The notes: generated by a model not told the origin, from the letters alone. A stretch of DNA of 64,000 bases from Pseudomonas sp. QTF5 (GCF_000512695.2 NZ_AZRW02000034.1:1-64000); one strand, 5' to 3'. Counted from the stretch's first letter, positions 35,190 through 43,814 are shown. Made by a program: numbers and translations.

Positions 35190-36746
35190 ATGCCCGTGAC
35201 ATCCCGCTTTCCTTTTTTTGCCTATTTATTCGCCTGCCTGCTGGGGCTTTTTGCCCTCGGCGGCTTCTGGTATGGCCTCGGCAAACCGGTGATCCTGCCG
35301 GACGTGGTCAGCGCGACGCACAAGCTGCAATGCGCCTCCTACACCCCGTTCGACAAAGACCAATCGCCGTTCGATGTGCCGTTCAAACTGCGCCCCGAGC
35401 GCATGGACGCTGACCTCGCCCTGCTGGCGACTCGTTTCGAATGCATCCGCACCTATTCCATGACCGGCCTCGAGGCCCTGCCCGATCTGGCGCGCAAGCA
35501 TGGCTTGAAGCTGATGATCGGCGCCTGGGTCAACAGCAACCCGGTGGACACCGCCAAGGAAGTCGACCTGCTGATCGCCTCGGCCAATGCCAACGCCGAT
35601 GTAGTGACCTCGGTGATCGTAGGTAATGAAACCCTGCTGCGCAAGGAAGTCACCGGCGCACAGTTAGCGATACTGATTAACAAAGTAAAAAGCCAGGTCA
35701 AGCAACCGGTGACCTACGCCGACGTCTGGGAATTCTGGCTCAAGCACCCCGAAATCGCTCCGGCGGTGGACTTCCTGACCATCCATTTGCTGCCGTACTG
35801 GGAAGACGATCCGTCGAACATCGACGCCGCGCTGCAGCATGTGGCCGAAGTGCGTCAGGTGTTCGGCAACAAATTTGCGCCCAAGGACGTGATGATTGGC
35901 GAAACCGGTTGGCCGAGCGAAGGCCGTCAGCGCGAAACAGCGCTGCCGAGCCGGGTCAATGAAGCCAAGTTCATTCGCGGTTTTGTCGCCATGGCCGAGC
36001 AGCAAGGCTGGCACTACAACCTGATCGAGGCTTTCGACCAACCGTGGAAACGCGCCAGCGAAGGTGCGGTCGGGGGGTATTGGGGACTGTTCGACGCCGA
36101 TCGCCAAGACAAGGGCGTGCTAGCCGGTCCGGTGTCGAACGTGCCGTACTGGTCGCAGTGGTTGGTGGTGGGAGGCTTGATCTTCATCGGTACGCTGATC
36201 CTCGGCGGTCGCGTTCGCAGCACCCGCGCGGCGTTGGTTCTGCCATTGCTCGGTGCGTTGGCGGCCTGCTCAATTGGTGCCTGGGGCGATCTGGCTCGGG
36301 TCACCACGCGATTTGCTAGTGAATGGTTGTGGGTGGCGTTGCTGACGGGGTTGAATCTATTGGTGCTGGCCCATGCTGCGCTGACCTTGAGCACTCGCAC
36401 TGGTTGGCGTGCACAGGCATTCAACGCCTTTGAGCGCAGGGCTGGATGGCTGGTCGCGGTGACCGGTTTTGCCGCGGCCGTGACGATGCTGGAACTGGTG
36501 TTCGACCCGCGTTATCGCAGTTTCCCGAGCGTGGCGTTCATCGTGCCGGCGCTGGTGTATCTGTGCCGTCCGGTGAGCGTGCCGCGCCGAGAAATTGCCC
36601 TGCTGACCTTCATCATCGGCGCCGGTATTGCGCCGCAGCTGTATCAAGAAGGTTTGCAGAACCAGCAGGCTTGGGGGTGGGCGCTGGTGAGTGGGTTGAT
36701 GATGGTGGCGGCGTTGTGGCGGTGTTTGCGGGTTCGCAAGGGCTGA
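35190..36746 (+). CDS. Membrane-bound GH17 family beta-1,3-glucan enzyme
   Basis: A 518-residue protein with an N-terminal anchor helix (FFAYLFACLLGLFALGGFWYG), a GH17 catalytic domain of about 270 residues and about seven C-terminal membrane helices. The likely acid/base Glu is in SVIVGNETLLR (about 151) and the nucleophile Glu in DVMIGETGWPSEGR (about 239). Membrane GH17 proteins of this design in Pseudomonas have been described as beta-1,3-glucan transglycosylases that branch or elongate glucans; by homology that is the best guess. The far longer upstream frame is rejected, since the ATG at 35190 leads directly into the anchor helix. Confidence 0.85.
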   Translation: MPVTSRFPFFAYLFACLLGLFALGGFWYGLGKPVILPDVVSATHKLQCASYTPFDKDQSPFDVPFKLRPERMDADLALLATRFECIRTYSMTGLEALPDLARKHGLKLMIGAWVNSNPVDTAKEVDLLIASANANADVVTSVIVGNETLLRKEVTGAQLAILINKVKSQVKQPVTYADVWEFWLKHPEIAPAVDFLTIHLLPYWEDDPSNIDAALQHVAEVRQVFGNKFAPKDVMIGETGWPSEGRQRETALPSRVNEAKFIRGFVAMAEQQGWHYNLIEAFDQPWKRASEGAVGGYWGLFDADRQDKGVLAGPVSNVPYWSQWLVVGGLIFIGTLILGGRVRSTRAALVLPLLGALAACSIGAWGDLARVTTRFASEWLWVALLTGLNLLVLAHAALTLSTRTGWRAQAFNAFERRAGWLVAVTGFAAAVTMLELVFDPRYRSFPSVAFIVPALVYLCRPVSVPRREIALLTFIIGAGIAPQLYQEGLQNQQAWGWALVSGLMMVAALWRCLRVRKG

Positions 36747-36763
36747 AACCGGCACCGGGCCAT

Positions 36764-36790
36764 CCGAAGGAAAATCAGGATGTCCTTCGG
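36764..36790 (-). terminator. Hairpin over the stop of the Rhs-core gene
   Basis: CCGAAGGA and TCCTTCGG form an 8-bp stem that includes the last codons and stop of the minus-strand gene. No T-run follows, so termination is uncertain. Confidence 0.4.
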
Positions 36791-37830
36791 ACAGTTTGCG
36801 CTAGCTGACCAATGCGCTTGAATTCCTCCGCCCCAAACCCCGTGGCACCCTGCCATTTTTGAACGGCCTCATCCATTCGAACTCGTGCATGTTGAAGCGC
36901 CTGATTATCCGTATAAACCCTTTTCAGTGTTGCATCTGCCAAAGCCGAGCGCTCAAGTAACTGATTGAAATCCTGGGTTGGGCGATTTTCCAGGTTGCGC
37001 GGTCCCACAAAATTTTCAACCGCAGACTTCTGGGCCGAGACATGGTTTTTGGTCGCGGTAAAAGGTGGATGATCCGTCATATGACTGCGAATTTTGTTGT
37101 ATTCATCAATGCGAGCAAGTCTTTCAGTATTGGTAGTCTGAATTAGCTCATCAACCTTGGCAGCTCGATAGGACGGGCGAAGCTTGCTAAAAGCATTGAC
37201 CGTCTCGCCTATCCACCTGCGCGCGGTTGAGTCCACGATACTATAGACACGTTGCGCCAACACCCGTGGAGTCACCCCCGAGAAAAGTACTACGGCAAAA
37301 TGATGTCCCGTCGGATCCACCCGATTTACCGGATCCCCCAGGCAATACGCATACGCATTCACCCCCCCCTTCCCAAACGGGCTCAAACTGTCCGGGCTAT
37401 TGAACCGCATCAACACCGGATTGAACGCCCGATACCCATTCCCGAGCAGGTAATGCCCAGTGACCGGATCCCGACGCTCACCATTGAAACCCAGCAGACT
37501 GAGCAAGCCACTTTCGGGGGAGTGATGACCGTAGGGGGAATAAACAGGTCGTTGGTGCTGACCGATGGCAAGGGAGTGCAAAACCGAACGTTGCAGGTCA
37601 GTGGCCAGTAAAGCGGAGTCAACTTCACCCGCCTCACGCTGTTGCTGAGCCAATAGCTGCGCCTCGTGCTCAAATACCGAGTATTGCACCTGACCCTGTA
37701 TCTCTGTGGCCAAACGTTTTTTTCGGTAATAACGCTGAACGCTTTCCTGATTCAGCGGCGCCCAATTCGCAACCCTATCCAACGGGTCGTATTGATAGCG
37801 GCAGAGCAACGTCTCACGCCGGACACCCAT
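36775..37830 (-). CDS. Short Rhs-repeat core protein with a variable C-terminal tail
   Basis: A 351-residue protein. Residues 1-115 are a short YD-repeat-like leader (RYQYDPLDRVANWAPLNQES). The Rhs core follows at about 116-176 (NGERRDPVTGHYLLGNGYRAFNPVLMRFNSPDSLSPFG ending in NRVDPTGH). Residues 177-351 are a helical, non-repetitive tail of a type I do not recognise. In polymorphic toxins the region after the core is the toxin. No signal peptide, VgrG or PAAR gene, or obvious immunity gene lies nearby. A GGAG six bases before the ATG supports the start, so this is a stand-alone short gene and not merely a broken Rhs. Activity unknown. Confidence 0.78.
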   Translation of the reverse strand: MGVRRETLLCRYQYDPLDRVANWAPLNQESVQRYYRKKRLATEIQGQVQYSVFEHEAQLLAQQQREAGEVDSALLATDLQRSVLHSLAIGQHQRPVYSPYGHHSPESGLLSLLGFNGERRDPVTGHYLLGNGYRAFNPVLMRFNSPDSLSPFGKGGVNAYAYCLGDPVNRVDPTGHHFAVVLFSGVTPRVLAQRVYSIVDSTARRWIGETVNAFSKLRPSYRAAKVDELIQTTNTERLARIDEYNKIRSHMTDHPPFTATKNHVSAQKSAVENFVGPRNLENRPTQDFNQLLERSALADATLKRVYTDNQALQHARVRMDEAVQKWQGATGFGAEEFKRIGQLAQTVRRTS

Positions 37831-37942
37831 GGCTTACTCCGTTTTGTATCCAAAAGCCTGGACCGTTAGATTCGGAGTTATCAAGATGACTGTCTACTAT
37901 CAAAACTGCTAGGTAGACAGAAGAAACTTCGGCAACCTTGCC

Positions 37943-37972
37943 GGCCTCATCGCGAGCCTGCTCGCGATGACG
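37943..37972. repeat. Small palindrome, REP-like variant
   Basis: CATCGCGAGC and GCTCGCGATG flank a two-base centre, downstream of the small membrane protein gene and upstream of the Rhs-core gene. Confidence 0.55.
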
Positions 37973-37977
37973 GACTA

Positions 37978-38346
37978 TCAAGCGCTACGAGAAGCCCGGA
38001 CCAACCGCAAAGCAGCAATCACCACCGCAAACACCGCCAACGTGGTGTTGTACAACGCCAACGCCGGAAACCCGAACACCAGCGCCAATACCGCCAACCA
38101 CCACCCTGCCCGGCCCGGAACCACGAAACCGATAATGGCCGCGACCAGTGCCGACCAGCCCAACACCTTGAAGTGAATCATCAAGCCCAGACTCGAACGC
38201 ATCTGGCACTCCCAGCGACTGGCCTCATCAACGCAAATGCCGACCCATTGAGCATCCTCCATGAAGCCATAACGCGCGCCATAACTGGCGGCCAGCCACA
38301 ATGGTAGAAGAACGAGCAGCAGAATCACGGGCAGACGGCGGGACAT
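37978..38346 (-). CDS. Small membrane protein of unknown function
   Basis: A 122-residue protein with an N-terminal helix (LPVILLLVLLPLWLAASYGA), a soluble loop of about 35 residues containing two Cys (WVGICVDEASRWECQM), then three more helices. The loop would face the periplasm and could carry a disulfide. GGAG lies seven bases before the chosen ATG; an ATG four codons upstream is less well placed. I do not recognise a family. Confidence 0.72.
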   Translation of the reverse strand: MSRRLPVILLLVLLPLWLAASYGARYGFMEDAQWVGICVDEASRWECQMRSSLGLMIHFKVLGWSALVAAIIGFVVPGRAGWWLAVLALVFGFPALALYNTTLAVFAVVIAALRLVRASRSA

Positions 38347-38569
38347 GAAGCACTCCAATAAACGAAATCGGCGGCCAGCTTAATCCCCCGACAGCCTTAC
38401 GCAAGCGCTAACAACAGTTAACTGGTCAGCCAATCACTGCAAAGTGTATCGTCCCGCTACCGTTGCTCCGAAATCTGGCCTGTTTAGTGTTCATCATGGC
38501 ACTTTGGCGCAAATCCTGTGGTCATAGCCTGCGAACTTCATTCGGCACCTTCCTCTAAGGGATCTAGTC

Positions 38570-39868
38570 ATGCTCCGTTCCTTGCGCTGCGCCGCCCTGT
38601 TTGGCGGCTTGATTTTAAGTGCGTCCGCACTGGCGGCCGACATTGATGCCGCCAGTTACGGCTACCCCCTGACCAACCCGTTCGAGGCGACCATCGCCAC
38701 GACACCGCCGGAGTTACGCCCGGAACTGCCGCTGGACGACGACATCAATCAGTCGGACCGCAGCGTCACGTTGCGCCCCGAGCGTGAGTTCAGCCTGCCG
38801 GACAACTTCTGGCCGGTTAAGAAACTCACCTACCGCATCGCCACACAAGATCAAGCGGCACCGTTGATCTTCCTGATCTCCGGCACGGGTGCACGCTATG
38901 ACAGTACCCTCAACGAATACCTGAAAAAGCTCTACTACAAAGCCGGCTATCACGTGGTGCAGCTGTCGTCGCCGACCAGCTTCGACTTCATGACCGCCGC
39001 TTCGCGTTTCGCCACCCCCGGCGTGACCAAGGAAGATGCCGAAGACATGTACCGGGTGATGCAGGCTGTGCGGGCGCAAAACCCGAAACTGCCGGTCACC
39101 GACTATTTCCTGAGCGGTTACAGCCTCGGCGCCCTGGATGCGGCCTTTGTGGCGCACCTGGATGAAACCCGTCGCAGCTTCAATTTCAAGAAAGTCTTGC
39201 TGCTCAACCCGCCGGTCAACCTTTACACCTCGATCACCAACCTGGACAAGCTGGTTCAAACAGAGGTGAAGGGCATCAACAACAGCACCACCTTCTATGA
39301 GCTGGTGCTGGACAAACTGACCCGCTACTTCCAGCAGAAGGGCTACATCGACCTCAACGATGCCCTGCTCTACGACTTCCAGCAGTCCAAGCAGCACTTG
39401 AGCAACGAACAGATGGCCATGCTGATTGGCACTTCGTTCCGTTTCTCGGCAGCGGACATCGCCTTCACCTCGGACCTGATCAACCGCCGCGGCCTGATCA
39501 CGCCACCGAAATACCCGATCACCGAAGGCACCACCCTCACGCCGTTCCTCAAACGCGCGCTGCAATGCGACTTCGACTGCTACCTGACCGAACAGGTCAT
39601 TCCGATGTGGCGCGCCCGCACCGACGGCGGCAGCCTGCTGCAACTGATCGATCAAGTCAGCCTGTATGCACTCAAGGACTACCTGCACGACAGCCCGAAA
39701 ATCGCCGTCATGCACAACGCCGACGACGTGATCCTCGGCCCTGGCGACCTGGGGTTTCTGCGCCGGACCTTCGGCGACCGTTTGACTGTTTATCCATTGG
39801 GCGGCCATTGCGGCAACCTCAACTATCGCGTCAACAGCGACGCCATGCTGGAGTTTTTCCGTGGCTAA
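38570..39868 (+). CDS. Exported alpha/beta-hydrolase-fold protein
   Basis: A 432-residue protein with a signal peptide (GLILSASALAADI, cleavage about residue 23). A hydrolase core shows LIFLISGTGARYDS, the nucleophile elbow FLSGYSLGALDAAF (Ser about 184), the acid region VMHNADDVILGPGDL and a late His in PLGGHCGNLNY. These fit a Ser-Asp-His triad in the right order. The product should be periplasmic. It overlaps the MlaA-family gene by eight bases, suggesting a role near outer-membrane lipids. Some database entries label relatives as protein kinases; no kinase motif is visible. Confidence 0.78.
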   Translation: MLRSLRCAALFGGLILSASALAADIDAASYGYPLTNPFEATIATTPPELRPELPLDDDINQSDRSVTLRPEREFSLPDNFWPVKKLTYRIATQDQAAPLIFLISGTGARYDSTLNEYLKKLYYKAGYHVVQLSSPTSFDFMTAASRFATPGVTKEDAEDMYRVMQAVRAQNPKLPVTDYFLSGYSLGALDAAFVAHLDETRRSFNFKKVLLLNPPVNLYTSITNLDKLVQTEVKGINNSTTFYELVLDKLTRYFQQKGYIDLNDALLYDFQQSKQHLSNEQMAMLIGTSFRFSAADIAFTSDLINRRGLITPPKYPITEGTTLTPFLKRALQCDFDCYLTEQVIPMWRARTDGGSLLQLIDQVSLYALKDYLHDSPKIAVMHNADDVILGPGDLGFLRRTFGDRLTVYPLGGHCGNLNYRVNSDAMLEFFRG

Positions 39869-40649
39869 ATACCCCCTGCTGATCGCAGCGTTACTCTGTG
39901 CAGGCGTCGCCAACGCCGACAACAGCAAAGCCAATGCACCTGTGGTGGTCGATAGTGACGGCTTCAAGGAACCGCTGAGCAAACTCAAATTCAACCCCGG
40001 ACTGGATCAGCGCGAGTTCGAACGCTCGACGCTCAACGCGCTGAATGTCTACGACCCACTGGAAGAATGGAACCGCCGCGTCTACCACTTCAACTACCGT
40101 TTCGACCAATGGGTGTTTCTGCCCGTGGTCAACGGCTATCGCTACGTCACCCCAGGCCTCCTGCGTACCGGCGTCAGCAACTTCTTCAACAACGTCGGTG
40201 ATGTGCCGAACCTGATGAACAGCCTGCTGCAATTCAAGGGTCAGCGTTCGATGGAAACCACCGCGCGCTTGCTGCTCAACACCACCATCGGTGTCGCTGG
40301 TCTGTGGGACCCGGCCACCGCCATGGGGCTACCGCGTCAGAGCGAAGACTTCGGCCAGACGCTAGGCTTCTACGGCGTACCGGGCGGCGCCTACTTCGTG
40401 CTGCCGATCCTCGGCCCGTCAAACCTGCGTGACACCGCAGGCCTGGCGGTCGATTACACGGCCGAATCGGCGATCAACTTCCTGAACGTTTCCGAAGTCA
40501 GCTCCAACCACCCGGAAGTCTTGGCACTGCGCGTCATCGACAAGCGCTATCAGAACAGCTTCCGCTACGGCCAGCTGAACACGCCGTTCGAATATGAAAA
40601 AGTGCGTTACGTGTACACCGAGTCACGCAAGCTGCAGGTTGCCGAGTAA
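39861..40649 (+). CDS. mlaA: MlaA/VacJ family protein
   Basis: A 262-residue protein with the MlaA core: NVYDPLEEWNRRVYHFNYRFDQW, NFFNNVGDVPNLMNSLLQFKG, DFGQTLGFYGVPGGAYFVLPILGPSNLRDTAG. MlaA is the outer-membrane part of the Mla system, which returns misplaced phospholipids to the inner membrane. Unlike classical MlaA it has no good lipobox; the N-terminus (LLIAALLCAGVANADN) looks like a signal-peptidase I site after ANA. The start lies within the preceding hydrolase gene, so translation is coupled. The other mla genes are not in this window. Confidence 0.88.
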   Translation: MAKYPLLIAALLCAGVANADNSKANAPVVVDSDGFKEPLSKLKFNPGLDQREFERSTLNALNVYDPLEEWNRRVYHFNYRFDQWVFLPVVNGYRYVTPGLLRTGVSNFFNNVGDVPNLMNSLLQFKGQRSMETTARLLLNTTIGVAGLWDPATAMGLPRQSEDFGQTLGFYGVPGGAYFVLPILGPSNLRDTAGLAVDYTAESAINFLNVSEVSSNHPEVLALRVIDKRYQNSFRYGQLNTPFEYEKVRYVYTESRKLQVAE

Positions 40650-40663
40650 CTCCGACGGCAAAC

Positions 40664-40702
40664 AAAAAAGGCCATTCGATGCAGATCGAATGGCCTTTTT
40701 TA
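40664..40702 (+). terminator. Terminator of the hydrolase-mlaA operon
   Basis: AAAAAAGGCCATTCGAT pairs with ATCGAATGGCCTTTTTT around GCAG, a long perfect stem with its own T-run. Confidence 0.9.
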
Positions 40703-40732
40703 TGCGCGGTGTCTCAAACACCACCAATCAAC

Positions 40733-40822
40733 TGTGGGAGCGGGCTTGCTCGCGAAGAGGCCATCACATCCAATATCAATGTTGACTGACACACCGCTTT
40801 CGCGAGCAAGCCCGCTCCCACA
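40733..40822. repeat. REP pair
   Basis: Two inverted REP copies about 40 bases apart, between convergent mlaA and DUF808 genes. Confidence 0.9.
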
Positions 40823-40825
40823 AGT

Positions 40826-41740
40826 TCAGCCCTTCACCGTTTTCCAAACCTTGCTGACAGCCATCACCACAACCAACACCGCCGCACCCGCCACAATCCC
40901 GGCCACCGCATTCAGCAACGTCGGTACGATAAACCCGGCCCCACCAGCACCCGCGCTGACACTCTCGATCCAGTGATGAACCACCGGCACGCCGTGGGTC
41001 AGAATCCCGCCGCCGACCAAAAACATCGCCGCTGTGCCGATCACCGACAGGCTTTTCATCATGTACGGCGCCGCACGCAGAATCCCGCCGCCGATGCTTT
41101 TGGCCATCTGGCCGGGCTTCTGGGTCAGCCATAGACCGAGGTCATCGAGCTTGACGATGCCGGCCACCAGGCCGTAGACACCAATAGTCATGACGATGGC
41201 GATGCCCGAAAGCACGATCACTTGCTGGGTCAGCGAAGCGGCAGCCACGGTGCCCAAGGTGATGGCGATGATTTCCGCCGAGAGAATGAAGTCGGTACGA
41301 ATCGCACCTTTGATCTTGTCCTTCTCGAACGCCACCAGATCGACCGCCGGGTTGGCCACGGCCTCGACCAGCTCTGCGTGTTCGGCCTGATCTTCAGCTT
41401 TGCTGTGCAGAAATTTGTGGGCGAGTTTCTCGAAGCCTTCGAAGCACAGGTAAGCGCCACCGACCATCAACAACGGCGTGACCAGCCACGGAATGAACGC
41501 GCTGATGGCCAAGGCCGATGGCACCAGGATCAATTTGTTGAGGAACGAACCCTTGGCCACCGCCCATACCACCGGGATTTCCCGCTCGGCACGCACGCCG
41601 GAAACCTGCTGGGCGTTGAGCGCCAGATCGTCGCCAAGCACACCGGCGGTCTTCTTCGCGGCCATTTTGGTCATCAACGCCACATCGTCCAGTACGGTGG
41701 CGATGTCGTCGATCAGCACCAGCAAACTGCTTCCTGCCAT
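40826..41740 (-). CDS. DUF808 (YedI-type) membrane protein
   Basis: A 304-residue protein with the family start SSLLVLIDDIATVLDDVALMTKMAAKKTAGVLGDDLALNAQ and six or so membrane helices. YedI-like proteins have no established role. The gene diverges from the TetR-type regulator with 134 bp between the starts, so that regulator could act on it. A REP doublet follows immediately after the stop. Confidence 0.87.
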   Translation of the reverse strand: MAGSSLLVLIDDIATVLDDVALMTKMAAKKTAGVLGDDLALNAQQVSGVRAEREIPVVWAVAKGSFLNKLILVPSALAISAFIPWLVTPLLMVGGAYLCFEGFEKLAHKFLHSKAEDQAEHAELVEAVANPAVDLVAFEKDKIKGAIRTDFILSAEIIAITLGTVAAASLTQQVIVLSGIAIVMTIGVYGLVAGIVKLDDLGLWLTQKPGQMAKSIGGGILRAAPYMMKSLSVIGTAAMFLVGGGILTHGVPVVHHWIESVSAGAGGAGFIVPTLLNAVAGIVAGAAVLVVVMAVSKVWKTVKG

Positions 41741-41874
41741 GAATCAGGTTTCCTTCTTGAATGAATGCTGCGCAGCATAGCGCGACCCGAGGCCACACGG
41801 GGCATTCTTGAGCGCCGCGCGAGGCCGGTGCTACCATGCGCAACCGCCAGAACAGGCAAGGAACCCCTTGGTTT

Positions 41875-42480
41875 ATGAGCACTATCCGCGAGCGCAACAA
41901 AGAACTGATCCTGCGTGCCGCCAGTGAAGAATTTGCCGACAAGGGCTTCGCTGCGACCAAAACCAGTGACATCGCGGCCAAGGCCGGGCTGCCCAAGCCC
42001 AACGTCTACTACTACTTCAAATCCAAGGAAAATCTCTACCGCGAGGTCCTGGAAAGCATCATCGAGCCGATCCTGCAGGCCTCGACGCCGTTCAACGCCG
42101 ATGGCGTGCCCAGCGAAGTGCTGAGCGGTTACATTCGCTCGAAAATCCGCATCTCCCGTGACCTGCCTTTCGCCTCCAAGGTATTCGCCAGCGAAATCAT
42201 GCACGGCGCCCCGCACCTGAGCCCCGACCTGGTCGAGCAACTCAACGGCCAGGCCAGGCACAACATCGACTGCATCCAGACCTGGATCGACCGCGGCCAG
42301 ATAGCCCCGATCGACCCCAACCACCTGATGTTCAGCATCTGGGCCGCAACCCAGACCTACGCCGATTTCGACTGGCAGATCTCTGCGGTTACCGGCAAGG
42401 CCAAACTGGATGAGGCCGACTATGAAGCGGCGGCGCAGACGATTATCCGGTTGGTGCTCAAGGGGTGCGAGCTGGACTGA
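41875..42480 (+). CDS. TetR family regulator, RutR-like
   Basis: A 201-residue protein with an N-terminal HTH (EEFADKGFAATKTSDIAAKAGLPKPNVYYYFKSKENLYREV) and a C-terminal ligand domain whose LMFSIWAATQTYADFDWQI resembles the YcdC/RutR-type domain. RutR senses pyrimidine bases in E. coli; the ligand here may differ. It lies near the GlcG-like and gcl genes, an arrangement I believe recurs in other Pseudomonas, but a RAYT remnant and REPs now separate them. The start was taken at the ATG leading into STIRERNKELIL. Confidence 0.88.
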   Translation: MSTIRERNKELILRAASEEFADKGFAATKTSDIAAKAGLPKPNVYYYFKSKENLYREVLESIIEPILQASTPFNADGVPSEVLSGYIRSKIRISRDLPFASKVFASEIMHGAPHLSPDLVEQLNGQARHNIDCIQTWIDRGQIAPIDPNHLMFSIWAATQTYADFDWQISAVTGKAKLDEADYEAAAQTIIRLVLKGCELD

Positions 42481-42495
42481 AAGACCGCGGTGCGG

Positions 42496-42597
42496 CCTTC
42501 GCGAGCAAGCCCGCTCCCACATTATTGGATCTACTGCGTACACAAAATCCGTGAGCAACCGAGATCAACTGTGGAAGCGGGCTTGCTCGCGAATGGG
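42496..42597. repeat. REP pair flanking the RAYT gene (downstream side)
   Basis: Two inverted REP copies, one with a change (GGAAGCGGGCTTGCTCGCGA), immediately beyond the 3' end of the RAYT gene. Confidence 0.9.
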
Positions 42598-42613
42598 GCA
42601 ACTCGATTCCCCA

Positions 42614-43072
42614 TCAAACCCAAATGGCATCCCACAACGGATAGTCACCCAACTTCTCAACCAGTCCCGCCCGTAATGGGTTGGCAACGACATACCGGGC
42701 CACTCTCACCAAACTCTCCTCTTGCCGCAGTGCATGATCATGAAAGCTCTGCTGCCAAAGACTACCTGTCCGTCCAGTCGCCGAATTGATTGATCGAGTG
42801 CTCAAGGATTTCGCCTGACACATCAACTGACCCAGCGACCCCTTTTGCAATTGAACAAGTCAATGAAAATGATCGGGCATGACAGCCCAGGCCAATGAGT
42901 CGGCAAAACCCTCGTTCTGTGCTTGCTTGAATTGATGTACGACCATCCTGCCCAAAGTGTAATCCTTGAAAACAGGCTCCCGCCCAAGGGTATTGGCCGT
43001 CAGTAGGTAGATGCGGTTTTGCTCTGCATAGCGACCAATGCGCAGGCGATGTGATGCTGACAGTTCAGGCAT
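42614..43072 (-). pseudogene. rayT: REP-associated tyrosine transposase (RAYT) with one in-frame stop
   Basis: The frame begins MPELSASHRLRIGRY and runs 152 codons with a single TGA at codon 71. Before it lies the histidine-hydrophobe-histidine motif of Y1 transposases (AVMPDHFH). After it the same frame continues LVQLQKGSLGQLM and ends with ARYVVANPLRAGLVEKLGDYPLWDAI, whose Tyr at about 127 is the expected catalytic residue. The lost residue is very probably Trp (HFHW is usual), so one G-to-A change (TGG to TGA) explains the break. Only a readthrough product could be active. REP doublets flank the gene on both sides. Confidence 0.88.
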
Positions 43073-43167
43073 TCCTTTGCCCCTTCATGGATGAAATCAT
43101 GAAAAGGCTAGATCAGCGAATACCGGACAGTGGGGCAGACTTTTAGCTGGATGTGTCTGGAACATCG

Positions 43168-43260
43168 CCTTCGCGAGCAAGCCCGCTCCCACCGTTGATC
43201 TGCGGTGTTCACACTGTGTCCATCGACGATCAGTGTGGGAGCGGGCTTGCTCGCGAAAGC
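43168..43260. repeat. REP pair flanking the RAYT gene (upstream side)
   Basis: Two inverted REP copies about 40 bases apart, about 95 bases upstream of the RAYT start codon. Confidence 0.9.
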
Positions 43261-43281
43261 GGTAGATCAGTCACCAAATAA

Positions 43282-43722
43282 TCAAGCCGTCACCCCAGCA
43301 TCCGCCCTCAACCCCTGCGCCTCAACCGCCGTGATCGCACATTGCTCATCAACATCAGACAAATCACCGCTGATGCCCACCGCCCCCAACACATTCCCGT
43401 CCTGATCCCGAATCAGCACGCCGCCCGGTACCGAGACGACGCTGCCCTGCCCCAGGCTATTCAGTGCGGCGAAGAAAGCCGGGCGTTGTTGGGCATCCTG
43501 GGCCAACAGGCGTGAGCCCTTGCCCAGGGCAATCGCGCCCCACGCTTTGCCAATGGCGATCTGCGGGCGCAGCAGGCTGGCGCCGTCTTCGCGTTGCAGC
43601 GTTATCAAATGCCCACCGGCGTCCAGCACGGCAACGGTCAAGGGCGCGGCGGAGATTGCGCGGCCTGCGGAGAGGGCCTGATTGGCCAGGTTGACTGCGA
43701 CGTTCAAGGTTAAAGCGCTCAT
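43282..43722 (-). CDS. GlcG/HbpS family protein (DUF336)
   Basis: A 146-residue protein with the GlcG signatures PLTVAVLDAGGHLITLQREDGA, IAIGKAWGAIALGKGSR and VPGGVLIRDQDGNVLGAVGISGD. Relatives include GlcG of glycolate operons and HbpS, an extracellular haem-binding sensor partner; no signal peptide is seen here. It diverges from gcl with 266 bp between, so it probably belongs to the same glycolate/glyoxylate regulon. The exact role is unknown. Confidence 0.88.
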   Translation of the reverse strand: MSALTLNVAVNLANQALSAGRAISAAPLTVAVLDAGGHLITLQREDGASLLRPQIAIGKAWGAIALGKGSRLLAQDAQQRPAFFAALNSLGQGSVVSVPGGVLIRDQDGNVLGAVGISGDLSDVDEQCAITAVEAQGLRADAGVTA

Positions 43723-43814
43723 GGTGCCGTCCTCATTTAGTTATTGGGAAAGCCGTGGGATTGCTTTCTGTTGCGCAATCCAATGCAACAAATAGAACAC
43801 AATGAATTATTTTT

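Noticed and set aside
38570..39868. Serine/threonine protein kinase
   Set aside because: Some relatives bear this label, but no kinase Gly-loop, HRD or DFG motif is visible; the nucleophile elbow and late His indicate a hydrolase fold.
42860..42862. Selenocysteine as the meaning of the TGA in the RAYT gene
   Set aside because: The residue expected there is Trp next to the HUH motif, not Cys, and no selenocysteine insertion hairpin is apparent just after the codon.
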